From positions 10,258 through 37,462 of the forward strand of contig NW_014013442.1 of the NCBI RefSeq assembly GCF_000611645.1: a stretch of 27,205 bases of DNA, given 5' to 3'. This document shows, piece by piece, positions 9,901-19,077 of the stretch. The number at the start of each line of letters is the position of its first letter. The stretch's first letter is position 1. Position numbers and translations under genes: made by a program. The notes under the pieces were generated by a model. It saw only the letters and a program-made list of their open reading frames with translations, had not been told where the DNA came from and ran no database searches. Source of the stretch: Monoraphidium neglectum (lineage: Eukaryota; Chlorophyta; Chlorophyceae; Sphaeropleales; Selenastraceae).

Positions 9901-11224
9901 GCCCACGCGATCGACAGGCCGCTCGTGCTGCCGCCCAGCACGTTCACGAACATCGACAAGCTCATCACCGCCCTCCAGGGCACCGCCAAGATCAGCGCGC
10001 GCTACTTCAGGCCGCTCATCAACACCGCGCTCAAGTCAAACGGCGCCGGCACGGTGAGCGATGATCAATGCAGGCTGAGCCCCGCTGAGAGGGCGTGCTG
10101 CGTTCAAAGCATGGAAGGGGCTTGGTCAACGCCGGTCAAGCCAAGCAGTGCTGTCAGTTCATGGGGTGCGTTTGAGACCCAGCAGCTGAGAATCCGCCAC
10201 ACCACGCCGCAAGCTACGCCTCACGATTGTCCGCGGCCGGCCCCTGTGCCCCCAACCCTTTCTCCTCCTTGCGCCCGCAGCTCTTCCTGCCGCTGGACTC
10301 TGCCTGGTACGCCCTGGGCACCAGCGGTCCCTCGACCTCATGGGCCCCCAACTACTTCATCCGCGCCATCGACAAAAACAGAAAGCTCAGGGACGCGCTC
10401 GCCAAGGTGCGCACAGCGCCCAGCCGAACGCCTGCCCGCAGCCGCCGGGCGCTTGCACGCCAGCCGCTTGCGCGCCCGAGCAATGGACGGCGCTTGCGTG
10501 CACCTCCTGCCGCAAACCCTCTGTGCGTTGACTGTGTGTCAACTGCATGCCACCTCTGAAACTTGGCCGTGGCTGCACCCTCCCAATCGGCACCCTGCTT
10601 GCAGTACCATTACGTGGATGGCACCATCACAGGTGAGGGCTGCGCTGCTGCTCAGGTCCCCAGCAGGCTTGAGAGCCTGCCGGCATCCAGGCGTGCCCGC
10701 TTGTGTTTGTAATCGCCGCCGTTGCCCTGTTGCGTTCATCGGCTGCAATGCTGGCGCCTGGCCCCCACCATTTGATACCGTCCCCTCACAGGCACGGGCA
10801 ACGTAACAACTTTGTATGGCGAGCCCATCATCCTTGACTCGTGAGCTCCGTGTTGGGCGCATGCAACCAGGTTGCGTGCGCGCGTGCGACCATGTTGTCT
10901 ACATCCAACCAGGCCGCTGCTGGGTGCCTGAACGCGCACACAGCTCATTGACTCGTTCTGCATCGCGGCCAGCCCTTGCTCATTCCCATGCACCCTGTGC
11001 AAATGTCTTCGGTGGCCCGCGTTTCACGCCACCCCGTTTGAGCTCAGCATTGAGCTCCTGTCGTGCCCCTATTTGTTGTGGCAACCTGCAGGCCCACCGT
11101 TGGCAAGGTCACAGGCAACCTGAGTCCCCAGGACGTCGCAACCCTCAAGGAGTCCTACACCGTCGCCCAGCTGACCGTCAACGTGCTCGACGGGTACCCC
11201 CTGCTGCCCAAGTCCACCCCGTGA
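6970..11224 (+). CDS. FAS1-C: secreted three-domain fasciclin (FAS1) protein, with apparent frameshift
   Basis: Eleven exons: 6970-7024, 7228-7400, 7813-7926, 8095-8253, 8425-8824, 9054-9176, 9625-10053, 10281-10406, 10605-10632, 10792-10840, 11092-11224, ending TGA. Joined, they give about 595 aa if one extra base in exon 5 is discounted. Residues 1-19 form a signal peptide (MAHLGATGTLLVFLLCAS). FAS1-like domains lie at about 48-215, 275-440 and 445-595, separated after the first by a Gly-rich linker. Matching landmarks to FAS1-B are FCPLNPTLVKLARYF, VLSHHVLDPRKV, GLIIHPIEEPLL, FCPTNRAIVGIA, VLKFHVAVGVYTQYLLPIT, LFLPLDSAW, YHYVDG and VNVLDGYPLLPK. Exon 5 is 400 nt and shifts frame in a G9 run at 8619-8627; all later exons remain intact and conserved, so the gene is probably functional and the extra G an error. 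Compared with FAS1-B it has two additional introns. An extracellular adhesion or wall role is inferred from the family. Confidence 0.87.
8572..8695 (+). repeat. Gly-rich (GGC/GGT/AGT) low-complexity linker with G9 run
   Basis: Degenerate GGC/GGT triplets with interspersed AGT and a nine-G homopolymer at 8619-8627 encode a GGGGS-like linker after the first FAS1 domain of FAS1-C. The equivalent place in FAS1-B is a shorter Asn/Asp/Gly stretch. The reading frame changes within this tract. Confidence 0.8.
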
Positions 11225-13264
11225 AGGGGCGCCCACCCACAGGCGCAGCGTGTTGCCTATGAACGTCAAGCGCCCAGAGGGACGCGCCAACTTTTCCCAG
11301 GATGCACCGGGTGCGCGACGTTGTCAACTTTGCCAGGAAGAGCGCTGCTTGGACACCAGGCTGCCCAAGCCTCGTTTCGCGTTGTGGCCAAGTGGAAGGC
11401 ACTGGAGACAACATCCGAGGCCGAAATCAAGGGCGAGGCGCTTCATATGCCACTCTGAACTTGCACAGGATGATATGGAACTGAACCGCCTGCAAACCTA
11501 GTGCTATGCCTACCAACCCTGGGCCAAACGTTTGGCTCAGCACGGATTCGGAATGCAAGCGCCGCCCATGCGGCACAGAAACATTGTAGGCCTCCATCGG
11601 CCGGGTTTGTCATCGGCCTGCAAGCAGCACAGGCCTGCCTTGAACTTTGGACCTGTCAGACCTTGCTGCACAGGAGCGGCCTTCACAACCGCTGCACGTT
11701 GCACACCATCTCATCGCATGCAAATTGCCAAACTTGGTCCGACCTCGGACCACACACTTGGGAAGGATACGTGCCCTCTGGCGGGTGCTTTGCCCATTTG
11801 TTGCCTTGAAGTCGGCTGGACACCCTCTGCTGTGCCCTCTCGCCATCTGCGTGCCATCCACTTGCCCCTGAGCAACGCTCAACCCCCTCACCATGCCCTT
11901 GTTGAAACCCCACACGCAATGCATGCCCAAACCATACCCCTGAATGTTGACACTGCTTGCGTGCGCCGTCAGATCGAGCCTGGACACGACCCCCTTGGGT
12001 CGGGACGCTTTGCCCCATCCCCGCTTGTGTAGAGGACAGCCCGCCATCGCTGTCCCAGGAGCATCGCCTTGATCGCCTCAGCTGATGTGCGGCTGGGCAT
12101 CTGCCATGCTGCACCCACAAATTGCACCCACACAACACCTGTGCCGTCCCATGCACTTGATCACACAAATGCCCCTGCATCCTTGGGGCTTGGGATACGA
12201 CCTTTGGCATGGAAGGCATGCCTGCGGCCAGTCCCTGAGGTTGCCGGCCTTGTCGACCGGTGATACCAGTGACAGTTTCCTTGAAGACCACACAAACTGC
12301 TTGAACAGAACCTGTGCTTACGTATGGAGTAATGAAGAGTTTGAAGCTGCACACTATGATTGAGATCTCCTGATATGTCAGGGGCGAAGATGACGGCTAG
12401 TTAGCCAGTGCAGCACGGCTGATAGACGCCCCTGGCGCACACGACTGAGCTGTGCCGCCCATGCGCACCGCAGCATGTTTTGGCTCACAAGACGTTTACA
12501 AGAAGTATAGATTTGTCAACGAAAGCAATCAAGCAGTCTGGCAAACTGCACAGTCTTAGGAGCTACTCAACAGTTGCTCCACACAGCAAGACTGCGCTTT
12601 GGCATCGCAGCGCTGTCAACACGCACACGCCTGCTTGGCCGTGCATCATTGGCCGTGGGTACTAATTGCAGTCGGCGGGCCGGTCAGGCCTCGATTGTTA
12701 TCACCAACCAACTCCGACTGCACACAGCCGCCGCCTGCGCCGCTTGAAAGGGGGCCGGCCCAAGCGGCTGCGACATGGGGCCGCCATCAATTTACGCCGA
12801 GCTTCGAATCAATCTGGCCGAGCCGGCCGCCCGCCCCTCCATTGACTGCGTGCGCAATTGCCGCCCGCAACAGAGAAGGGCCTGTGCTGGCCCAGACGCG
12901 CAGCCCGCATCAAAACGTGCCCCGCGGTCAGCGAAATGCAGGCACACGCATGGGCGGTGCGCGGTTTCTGCAGACCGCTGCTCGTATTCTTCTTGTGCAT
13001 CAATCCCTGCGACGAAAGCGCGCGGACGCAAGGGTTGGTGGTGCTGGATGGCATAGGGCCCTCCCCCCAAGGTGAACATATTGGACGATGCACTCAATTT
13101 TGTGCTTGGCCACGGCCCAACCAGCCAGAACAGCAGGCCCCCTAGCAAACAGCAGCCAAGAGCGAGCATGGAACCAAACATTACTGACATCCAGGCGCAG
13201 GCAATTCACAACAGAAGCCGCAGTGCACCGCGCAGGCTCGCCGGCCAGCTGCAAAGGGCAGCTG
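11225..13264. other. Convergent intergenic region between FAS1-C and the GH5 gene
   Basis: About 2 kb between the stop codons of two genes facing each other. It should hold both 3' UTRs. A minus-strand TGTAA lies at 12500-12496 and might serve the GH5 transcript, about 765 nt after its stop. Open frames here (such as 223 codons at 11683-12354, minus) have no recognisable domains. No RNA gene, transposon or further exon is supported, apart from an alternative GH5 3' end discussed in the findings. Confidence 0.5.
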
Positions 13265-14020
13265 CTACTGTAGGATGCAGCACCCGGGCAGCAACATCAG
13301 CGACCAAGGCGTCCAGTGCAGGCTGCACCGCGCATCAGAAGCAGCTGCCTGGGCAGACTCCCACCTGAGGTACCAGGGGCGGAGGCCAAAGCGCGCCACC
13401 ATGAAGTTCACCTTGGCCTGTATTGGCAAGCAGGGGTGTGTGTAACACAGTGAGTGTGTGTATGCGTGTGTATGTGAACGTGTGTGTGAGTGTGTGAACG
13501 TGCGTGTGTGTGTATGTGTCTGTGTGAACGTGTGTGTGCGTGTGTGAACGTGCGTGTGCGTGTGTGTGTACGTGTACGTGCATGCGTTTTTGTGAGAATT
13601 GGCGTCAGCTGTGTGTTCATGGTCACTGCAGGTGATGTCTGGAAGGGGCACGAGAAGAGTCAACAGGTTCATCGCTCTCCTGCAGCGGCACCCTGCGAGC
13701 CTGCGCCCTGCAACCCTCCCCTCCCTCAGGGCCCGTCCGACCCAACCAAAAGCTTTGCCCACTAGCCAGGCACGGCGCGAGGGCCCGCGTTGGTGCTTGG
13801 CGGTGGTTGTGATGGGGCCGTGGCAATCGAGGCAGGTGGGGTGGGTGAGTGGGTGGGTGGGTGTCGCGGTGGGCAGCCACCCACCCAGTTGATGTCCTGC
13901 CAATAGTGGTACACGATGCCGCCGGTGTCGCCGCTGTTCTCGTTGTAGGCCCACCAGTTCCAGCCGTTCACAGGGACACTCGTGTACTTGGCAGCCTCGC
14001 CCTGGAGGAAGGGTGCCGCA

Positions 14021-14061
<41 letters not shown>

Positions 14062-17000
14062 AAAGGAGGAGGTCAGGGTAAGGCCGGTTTAGGGGGGGCC
14101 GGCATTTTGTGCTCATGGTGCTACTGACAGGACAATTAGTCGAAGCGACCGTCTATTTGGCAAACGTCCCACTGCACCTTATCTGGCGTTAATGCAATTC
14201 GAACTACTGCGGATTACATCTGGCACTCCAAAACAGCCCAAGTCTCTGCCGACGCATACCCACTCCATCCCAGCCTCGTCACACACATGCACACATGCAA
14301 GCACGCGCTCAAGCTCATGCACACGCGCACACACGGGCGCACCTCCGCGTTCATGTAGTCCGCAAAGTCCTGCAGCCACTGCTTGTCATCCGACGTCTCA
14401 AAGGCCGAGCCCGTCTCACCGATGAGGATCGGGAACACCTGGAGGGGCGGGTGCGATGACGTCATTCGTTCACCCGCAGGGTGGCGCGCAGGGATGGGGC
14501 CTGGGGGCGGCGCCATGCTCCGCCATTGCGAGGCCCGTCGGGGCAGCAAGGAGCGGTAGACATGGTGCCGGGGGCAGCAGGACCTCACCGTGGTGGCCGG
14601 TGAGGAACTAGATTGAATTGTCGCCCCGCACCTTGCAGTCGCCCCCGCTGGCGGGGCAGAAGCCCTTGTCCTGCAGGTACCCGAACGCGGTGCGGCACTG
14701 GTCCCAGAGGGTGGTGCCCAGGAAGGTGGCGTGGGTGATGGTGGGCGGGTACACGTGGGGCGTGATCACCACCTGGGAGGGCGAGAGGGCCAAGTTGGGG
14801 GCGTAGCGCGCAGTTGAGGTGGAGTGGAGAGTGGAGAAGGAGCCGTCAGGGGAGAGACGCCACAATGTGTGTATAGTCACCATCAAATGGAAAAGCCAAA
14901 CAGGCACTTGCTGCTGGGCAGACAGCGATAGCGCGCCGGCTAGCAGCGCCTGCGAGGAGGCGCCGAAAGGTGACGCTTTTCACAGCGCGCTGACGACGCG
15001 CCCCTTCAAATTGCATCTCATCCCGCCCTGCCCCCCACCTTGTTCACGTAGCTCTTAGTCAGCAGCTCGTTGAAGAAGGGCGTCACGTCGGACAGGCCCC
15101 TGTTGCGGATGACCTCCTGGTCTGTCACAAAGCCGTTGCCCCAGTTCAGGCCAAAGCCGCTCTGGCCGGTGCCTAGGGTCAACGGGCGGCGGCAGGGGCA
15201 GGGATAAGGAGTGTGGGGAAGGGAAACGTGTTGGGAACCGTTGAACCCATGTGCACGATTCCATTGTGCACACTTCCCCAAGACGGGTTGGGTGTTATTG
15301 TGCTGTTGTAGTGTCCCAGGGCGAGAATTCAGCACATCAGGCCTCAAGGCCGCCCAGCCAAAGCCGGCCGCCGCCGAGCACCAGCGCTCTATCAACAACC
15401 CGCAGCGCCATGCATGGGGATGTGCCGCCCTCCCTCAATCCCCAGCCCAGCAGTCGCTGCTCCTCCGCCGCTCCCTCGCCCGTCACCCCCTCACTCCCCA
15501 GCCCAGCCCAGCTGCCGTGCCGCCGCCGCAACTCCCCCCCAAAGCCCAGCCGCCGCGCCTCCCTGCCCCCCCCCTCACCCTCAAACATGAACATGACCTT
15601 GTTGGGCGTGGTCTGCCAGATAGAGTCCGCCGTCGACAGGTACAGCTGCTGCGCCCCGGGGCGGCCCCCGCTGGCCTCCCACCGGACGCCCATCGAGTCC
15701 GGCTCATTCATTACGTCCACAAACACGCGGTTCGCCAGGTCCGCGTCGAAGTTGGGCAGGCACGCCACCTGGCGCCAGAGGTCGGTCCACTTGTCCACAA
15801 ACAGCTTCAAATCGTAGGGGTGCTGCTCCAGGCCCTACTCGGAACGGCCACGGCGGCCAGCGGGCGGAGGGGGCCGGCAGACATGATTAGCGGGGACCGC
15901 CGTGCGCCGGGTGCGAGGGCCCGGAGACCGGCTATCAAATGCGTTTGCCAGCCAGGGCCGCTTTTGCAACCGCTCAAGGGGCCGCCGTCGGGAGGCGTCC
16001 CACCAACCAGCGGGCGCTGCCGGCCTGCAGGCGCGCTTGCCCGCGACCAGCGCGCACGGGCTGCCGCCGCTTCCGCCCCTCATCCTGGGTGGCGCACCAT
16101 GGGCTGGTAGTCCAGCACGACGTATATGCCCTGGGCGATGAGGGACTGCACCACGAAGAACAACCGGTGGTAGTTGCTCTTCTGGGGGAGGTACTGGTTG
16201 CAGTAGCCGGCCTGCGGCGGGGTTGTCGGGAGTGCGGTGGATTTGTTGAGCAAAGGATGGTGGCTCAACACGTGAGATGGCCGCATCGGCCAGTAGACCA
16301 CACAAAGGGAGGCGACAGCATCGTCCTGACACGCTGGTGTACAGACTCCGAGGATGCGCCCTCGGCCTCGTCCAAACTCTCTCGCCTACACTCCGACATA
16401 CACATTCATTTACACACATACACGCGCGCGCGCACGCACGCACGCACACACACACACAGACAAGTGTGTGCACGCACAAATGTACACACACACGTACGCA
16501 CACACAAACACACACACACACGCGCACTCTACCCCACCTTCATCTTCTTCTGCGGCGACACGTTGCCCGGCAGCGGCTTGCTTATGTACTTCTCCATCAC
16601 GTTGGGGCTGATGAGGCGGCGCTTGAGGAAGTTCACGTTCACGGGGCTGCAGTCCTTGTCCAGCACCTTAGGGGGCATTTCCAGGTCCTTCCAGGTAAAC
16701 GGCAGGCGCACCGCGTTGTAGCCCAGCAGCCGGATCTGGGGCCGGCAAGGGGCAACATTTGCGTGCGTGTGTGGGAGGCAGGGGGACAGGGGGTGACAAG
16801 GGGCCGGATGTGGTTTTTGGGGGAGAGAGAGGGAGGACAGGATGATGAGAGGGGGCAGCGAAGGGTAGTTGCGAGTGCATGTGCATGTGCATGTGTCGGC
16901 GGTGTGCGGGCGGCCGTGCACCTGAGGCGTACGAGTGGGCAAGCCAGACAAGGCGGGGTGATGCGTGCGGTTGCGGTGCAGGATGCGTGCTGAGTCGGAT

Positions 17001-18036
17001 ACCTGGTGACGCCCGCCCCGCGCTTCCGCTCGCTGCCGGCACCCCCTTGAGAGTCTCCCACACTGCTGCCACTGCCGTGAGGCCGGCCACCAGGCCCTTC
17101 CCGCCCCCTTCGCGCCCACCTGGTATGTGATGAGGGCAAAGTCCGTTGCCGCCTCTGTGCCGCCAGCCCACAGGCCGTCCACCATCCCCATGCCCACGTT
17201 GAAGCCAAACCTGGGCACGTCAAGGGGGCCAGCCGGGCGCCCTGATTCTGCAGTCACGCGCCTGCTTGCTGATCCATTTCACATGACGGCCGGCGAGCCT
17301 AGCACTCACGATTGCGCGGGGGCGCTCCTGCACTTCTGGCAGGCTCTTTTCAGGCCCATACTGCAAGGACAGGCGACTGGCGCTGTAGCGAGTCTTGCCG
17401 CCTTGTGTTTCCCAGTGTGGGCCAGGGGTGCCCGGGCCGCGCTGCCGTCCTGGCCCCTGCCCCTGCCAACTGGCGCTCACCAGTTGAGGCCCCGCAGGGC
17501 CACAGGGTTGCCGGACTCGGCGTTGACAATGCGGTGGCCGTTGATCGACAGCGGCGGCGGGGGCGTGCCGCGGACCGGCATGTCTGGGGTTTGCGGGGAG
17601 GCGCGGGCGCAGCGGCGTCGAGCACGGGCCGATGCAGCGAGCGGCCGGGTGTATTTTATATGTGGGTGCAATCGCACGGGAATTATGAGGGGACAGGCAC
17701 CTTGGGGTGGCCGTGAACGGTGTGCAGTGCACTGTGATGCGACCAACCACCAAACCAACCGCCACTTGCAGCGGCTGCCATGCTGGAGGACCGCAGGCAG
17801 AATGGCGCGCTGCAGGGGCAGCCGACCTGGCGGCTGCAGCTGGCAAAGCATAGGTGGCAAGGTCAAACATGTGCTTATGCGCGCGGCGCACCGTAGTCCA
17901 GGTTGACTGTGCTGCACCAGCTGTATGCTGACCCCCTCAGCTGCCTGCGCGGCGCCGCTGCTGCCGCTGCCGCCACGACCTGCTGCCCTAAGAAGAGCAC
18001 CAACCAGCTCGCCAACGCTGCCCGTGCCAGCGCCAT
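13265..18036 (-). CDS. Secreted glycoside hydrolase family 5 (cellulase-type) enzyme
   Basis: Eleven exons: 18036-17892, 17583-17481, 17210-17120, 16735-16538, 16211-16098, 15834-15579, 15172-15039, 14772-14632, 14438-14343, 14001-13885, 13417-13265; joined in frame to 515 aa. The first ATG in frame gives a signal peptide (ALASWLVLFLGQQVVA, then an Ala run); an in-frame GTG lies 24 nt upstream. GH5 (TIM-barrel) landmarks are VALRGLNWFGFN, YNAVRLPFTW, VVLDYQPM, DVMNEPDS with the acid/base Glu at about 261, ITPHVYPP with His353 and Tyr355, and PILIGETGS with the nucleophile Glu at about 402, then NGWNWWAYN. Both catalytic glutamates are present, so the enzyme is probably active on a beta-1,4-glucan or related polysaccharide outside the cell; the exact substrate cannot be read from sequence. 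The final exon is uncertain: it is read here through a possible GTGGGA donor to a TAG. Three introns hold TG/CA tracts. Confidence 0.9.
13436..13587. repeat. TG-rich imperfect microsatellite in GH5 intron 10
   Basis: A long run dominated by GTGTGT broken by GAACGTG, GTATGTG and GCGTGTG units on the plus strand (CA-rich on the transcribed strand). It lies inside the last GH5 intron (13418-13884), close to its acceptor. Confidence 0.85.
14023..14060. repeat. (GT)19 microsatellite in GH5 intron 9
   Basis: Nineteen uninterrupted GT dinucleotides on the plus strand, just upstream (in transcript sense) of the intron 9 acceptor at 14003-14002. Confidence 0.95.
14278..14340. repeat. CA-rich tract in GH5 intron 9
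   Basis: Imperfect CACA/CACG/CATG-rich stretch at the donor side of the same intron that carries the (GT)19 tract. Being of opposite sense, the two could pair within the intron. Confidence 0.7.
16397..16528. repeat. CA/CG-rich microsatellite in GH5 intron 4
   Basis: Alternating purine-pyrimidine CACACA and CGCGCG runs with short interruptions on the plus strand, within intron 4 (16212-16537) and directly next to the donor of exon 4. Such sequence can adopt Z-DNA and is usually length-variable. Confidence 0.88.
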
Positions 18037-19077
18037 TGTCTCCGATGCCTGCTGATGCACCTTGCGGCGCCCTGCAACAGAGGCCTGCGTGCGCCTGCTG
18101 CACGGACCGTGCGCCGATGCCAGTCACGGCAGTCAGACCGCTCCGTTGGCAGGACCTGCGAGAGCGGGTGATGCGGATGCAATAAATTCCAAAGTTTCAT
18201 GGCTGCTGTGGTTCAGGCTCGACCTAAAGCGGAGGCCCGCCCAGCGGCCCACACCCGGGACTTTGACTCCCACCAGCTGCGAATGGTTGGGTTTCACCGG
18301 CAGGTACGGGTGACAAAGTAATAATGAAAGCTTTGTGCAACATACATGCGGTGATCAACGTGCAGACGGGCACTCGCGAGTGATCCAGTCTGAGCCCCTT
18401 GCTCAAGTGGCCCGTGAGCATGCCCGCAGTGGCTCACCCTCTAGATCTATTGGATTTCTATGCTACAGTTTCCAACACCCCAATCCGCACAAGGGGTCCG
18501 GGGCTTATGCCAACCAACACGCAGCGGACCAGGTCAAACTGCAAGTAAATGGCGACATATGCAACCGAAATATTGTCATACAGCGTTCGTTATGCATACA
18601 AGCCACTGCTGCCGCGTCCGGATGACAGCAGTGCGATCGCCGATTTCCGCATGTGCCCACGGCGTTCTTCAGCGGCCCTTTGATAGTAAATAAAGGCGAT
18701 TGACATTCAGCTCGGTGTTGCATCGCCCCCTGCGGCCCCGGAACCGTCGACCACGGGTGCCAGGGCCCTTGCTTGAAGTCACCCTAGGCCAGCCCAAGTG
18801 CCTCGCAGACCAATAAGCGTGCCCGGGTCATCTGGTGCAGGTGCTGCTTCTGGATTGGTCATCGGTCTGATGTTGTACTCAAGATGAATCACCGAACTTG
18901 CTCAAGATCTCACTTATTGCCTGATGACTTTCCCACAAACGCCAACAACACGCCTTTGTGGACGTCGGTGGCCTGGCTGCGGCCCCCCCAAACCTCCCTT
19001 ACTGCAAACATCCCTCAGGCGCCTCGCCCCCTTGAAAACCATCCTTTTGGCCCCAGTCAACCCAAGGCGCAAAAGGT
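18037..19077. other. Intergenic region between the GH5 start and the TRMO stop
   Basis: About 1 kb between two minus-strand genes. It should carry the GH5 promoter and 5' UTR (low end) and the TRMO 3' UTR (high end). No open frame with coding character, RNA gene or repeat of note was seen. The TRMO stop codon itself sits in GTGTAAACC, so a TGTAA element overlaps it. Confidence 0.5.

Noticed and set aside
9367..10806. A 479-codon plus-strand open frame within FAS1-C.
   Set aside because: Only the part matching exon 7 (9625-10053) is conserved with FAS1-B; the rest reads introns and exon 8 in a wrong frame.
13436..13587. TG-rich tract considered as a possible telomeric or CRISPR-like array.
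   Set aside because: Units are degenerate dinucleotides with no spacers and no telomere motif, and it sits inside an intron.
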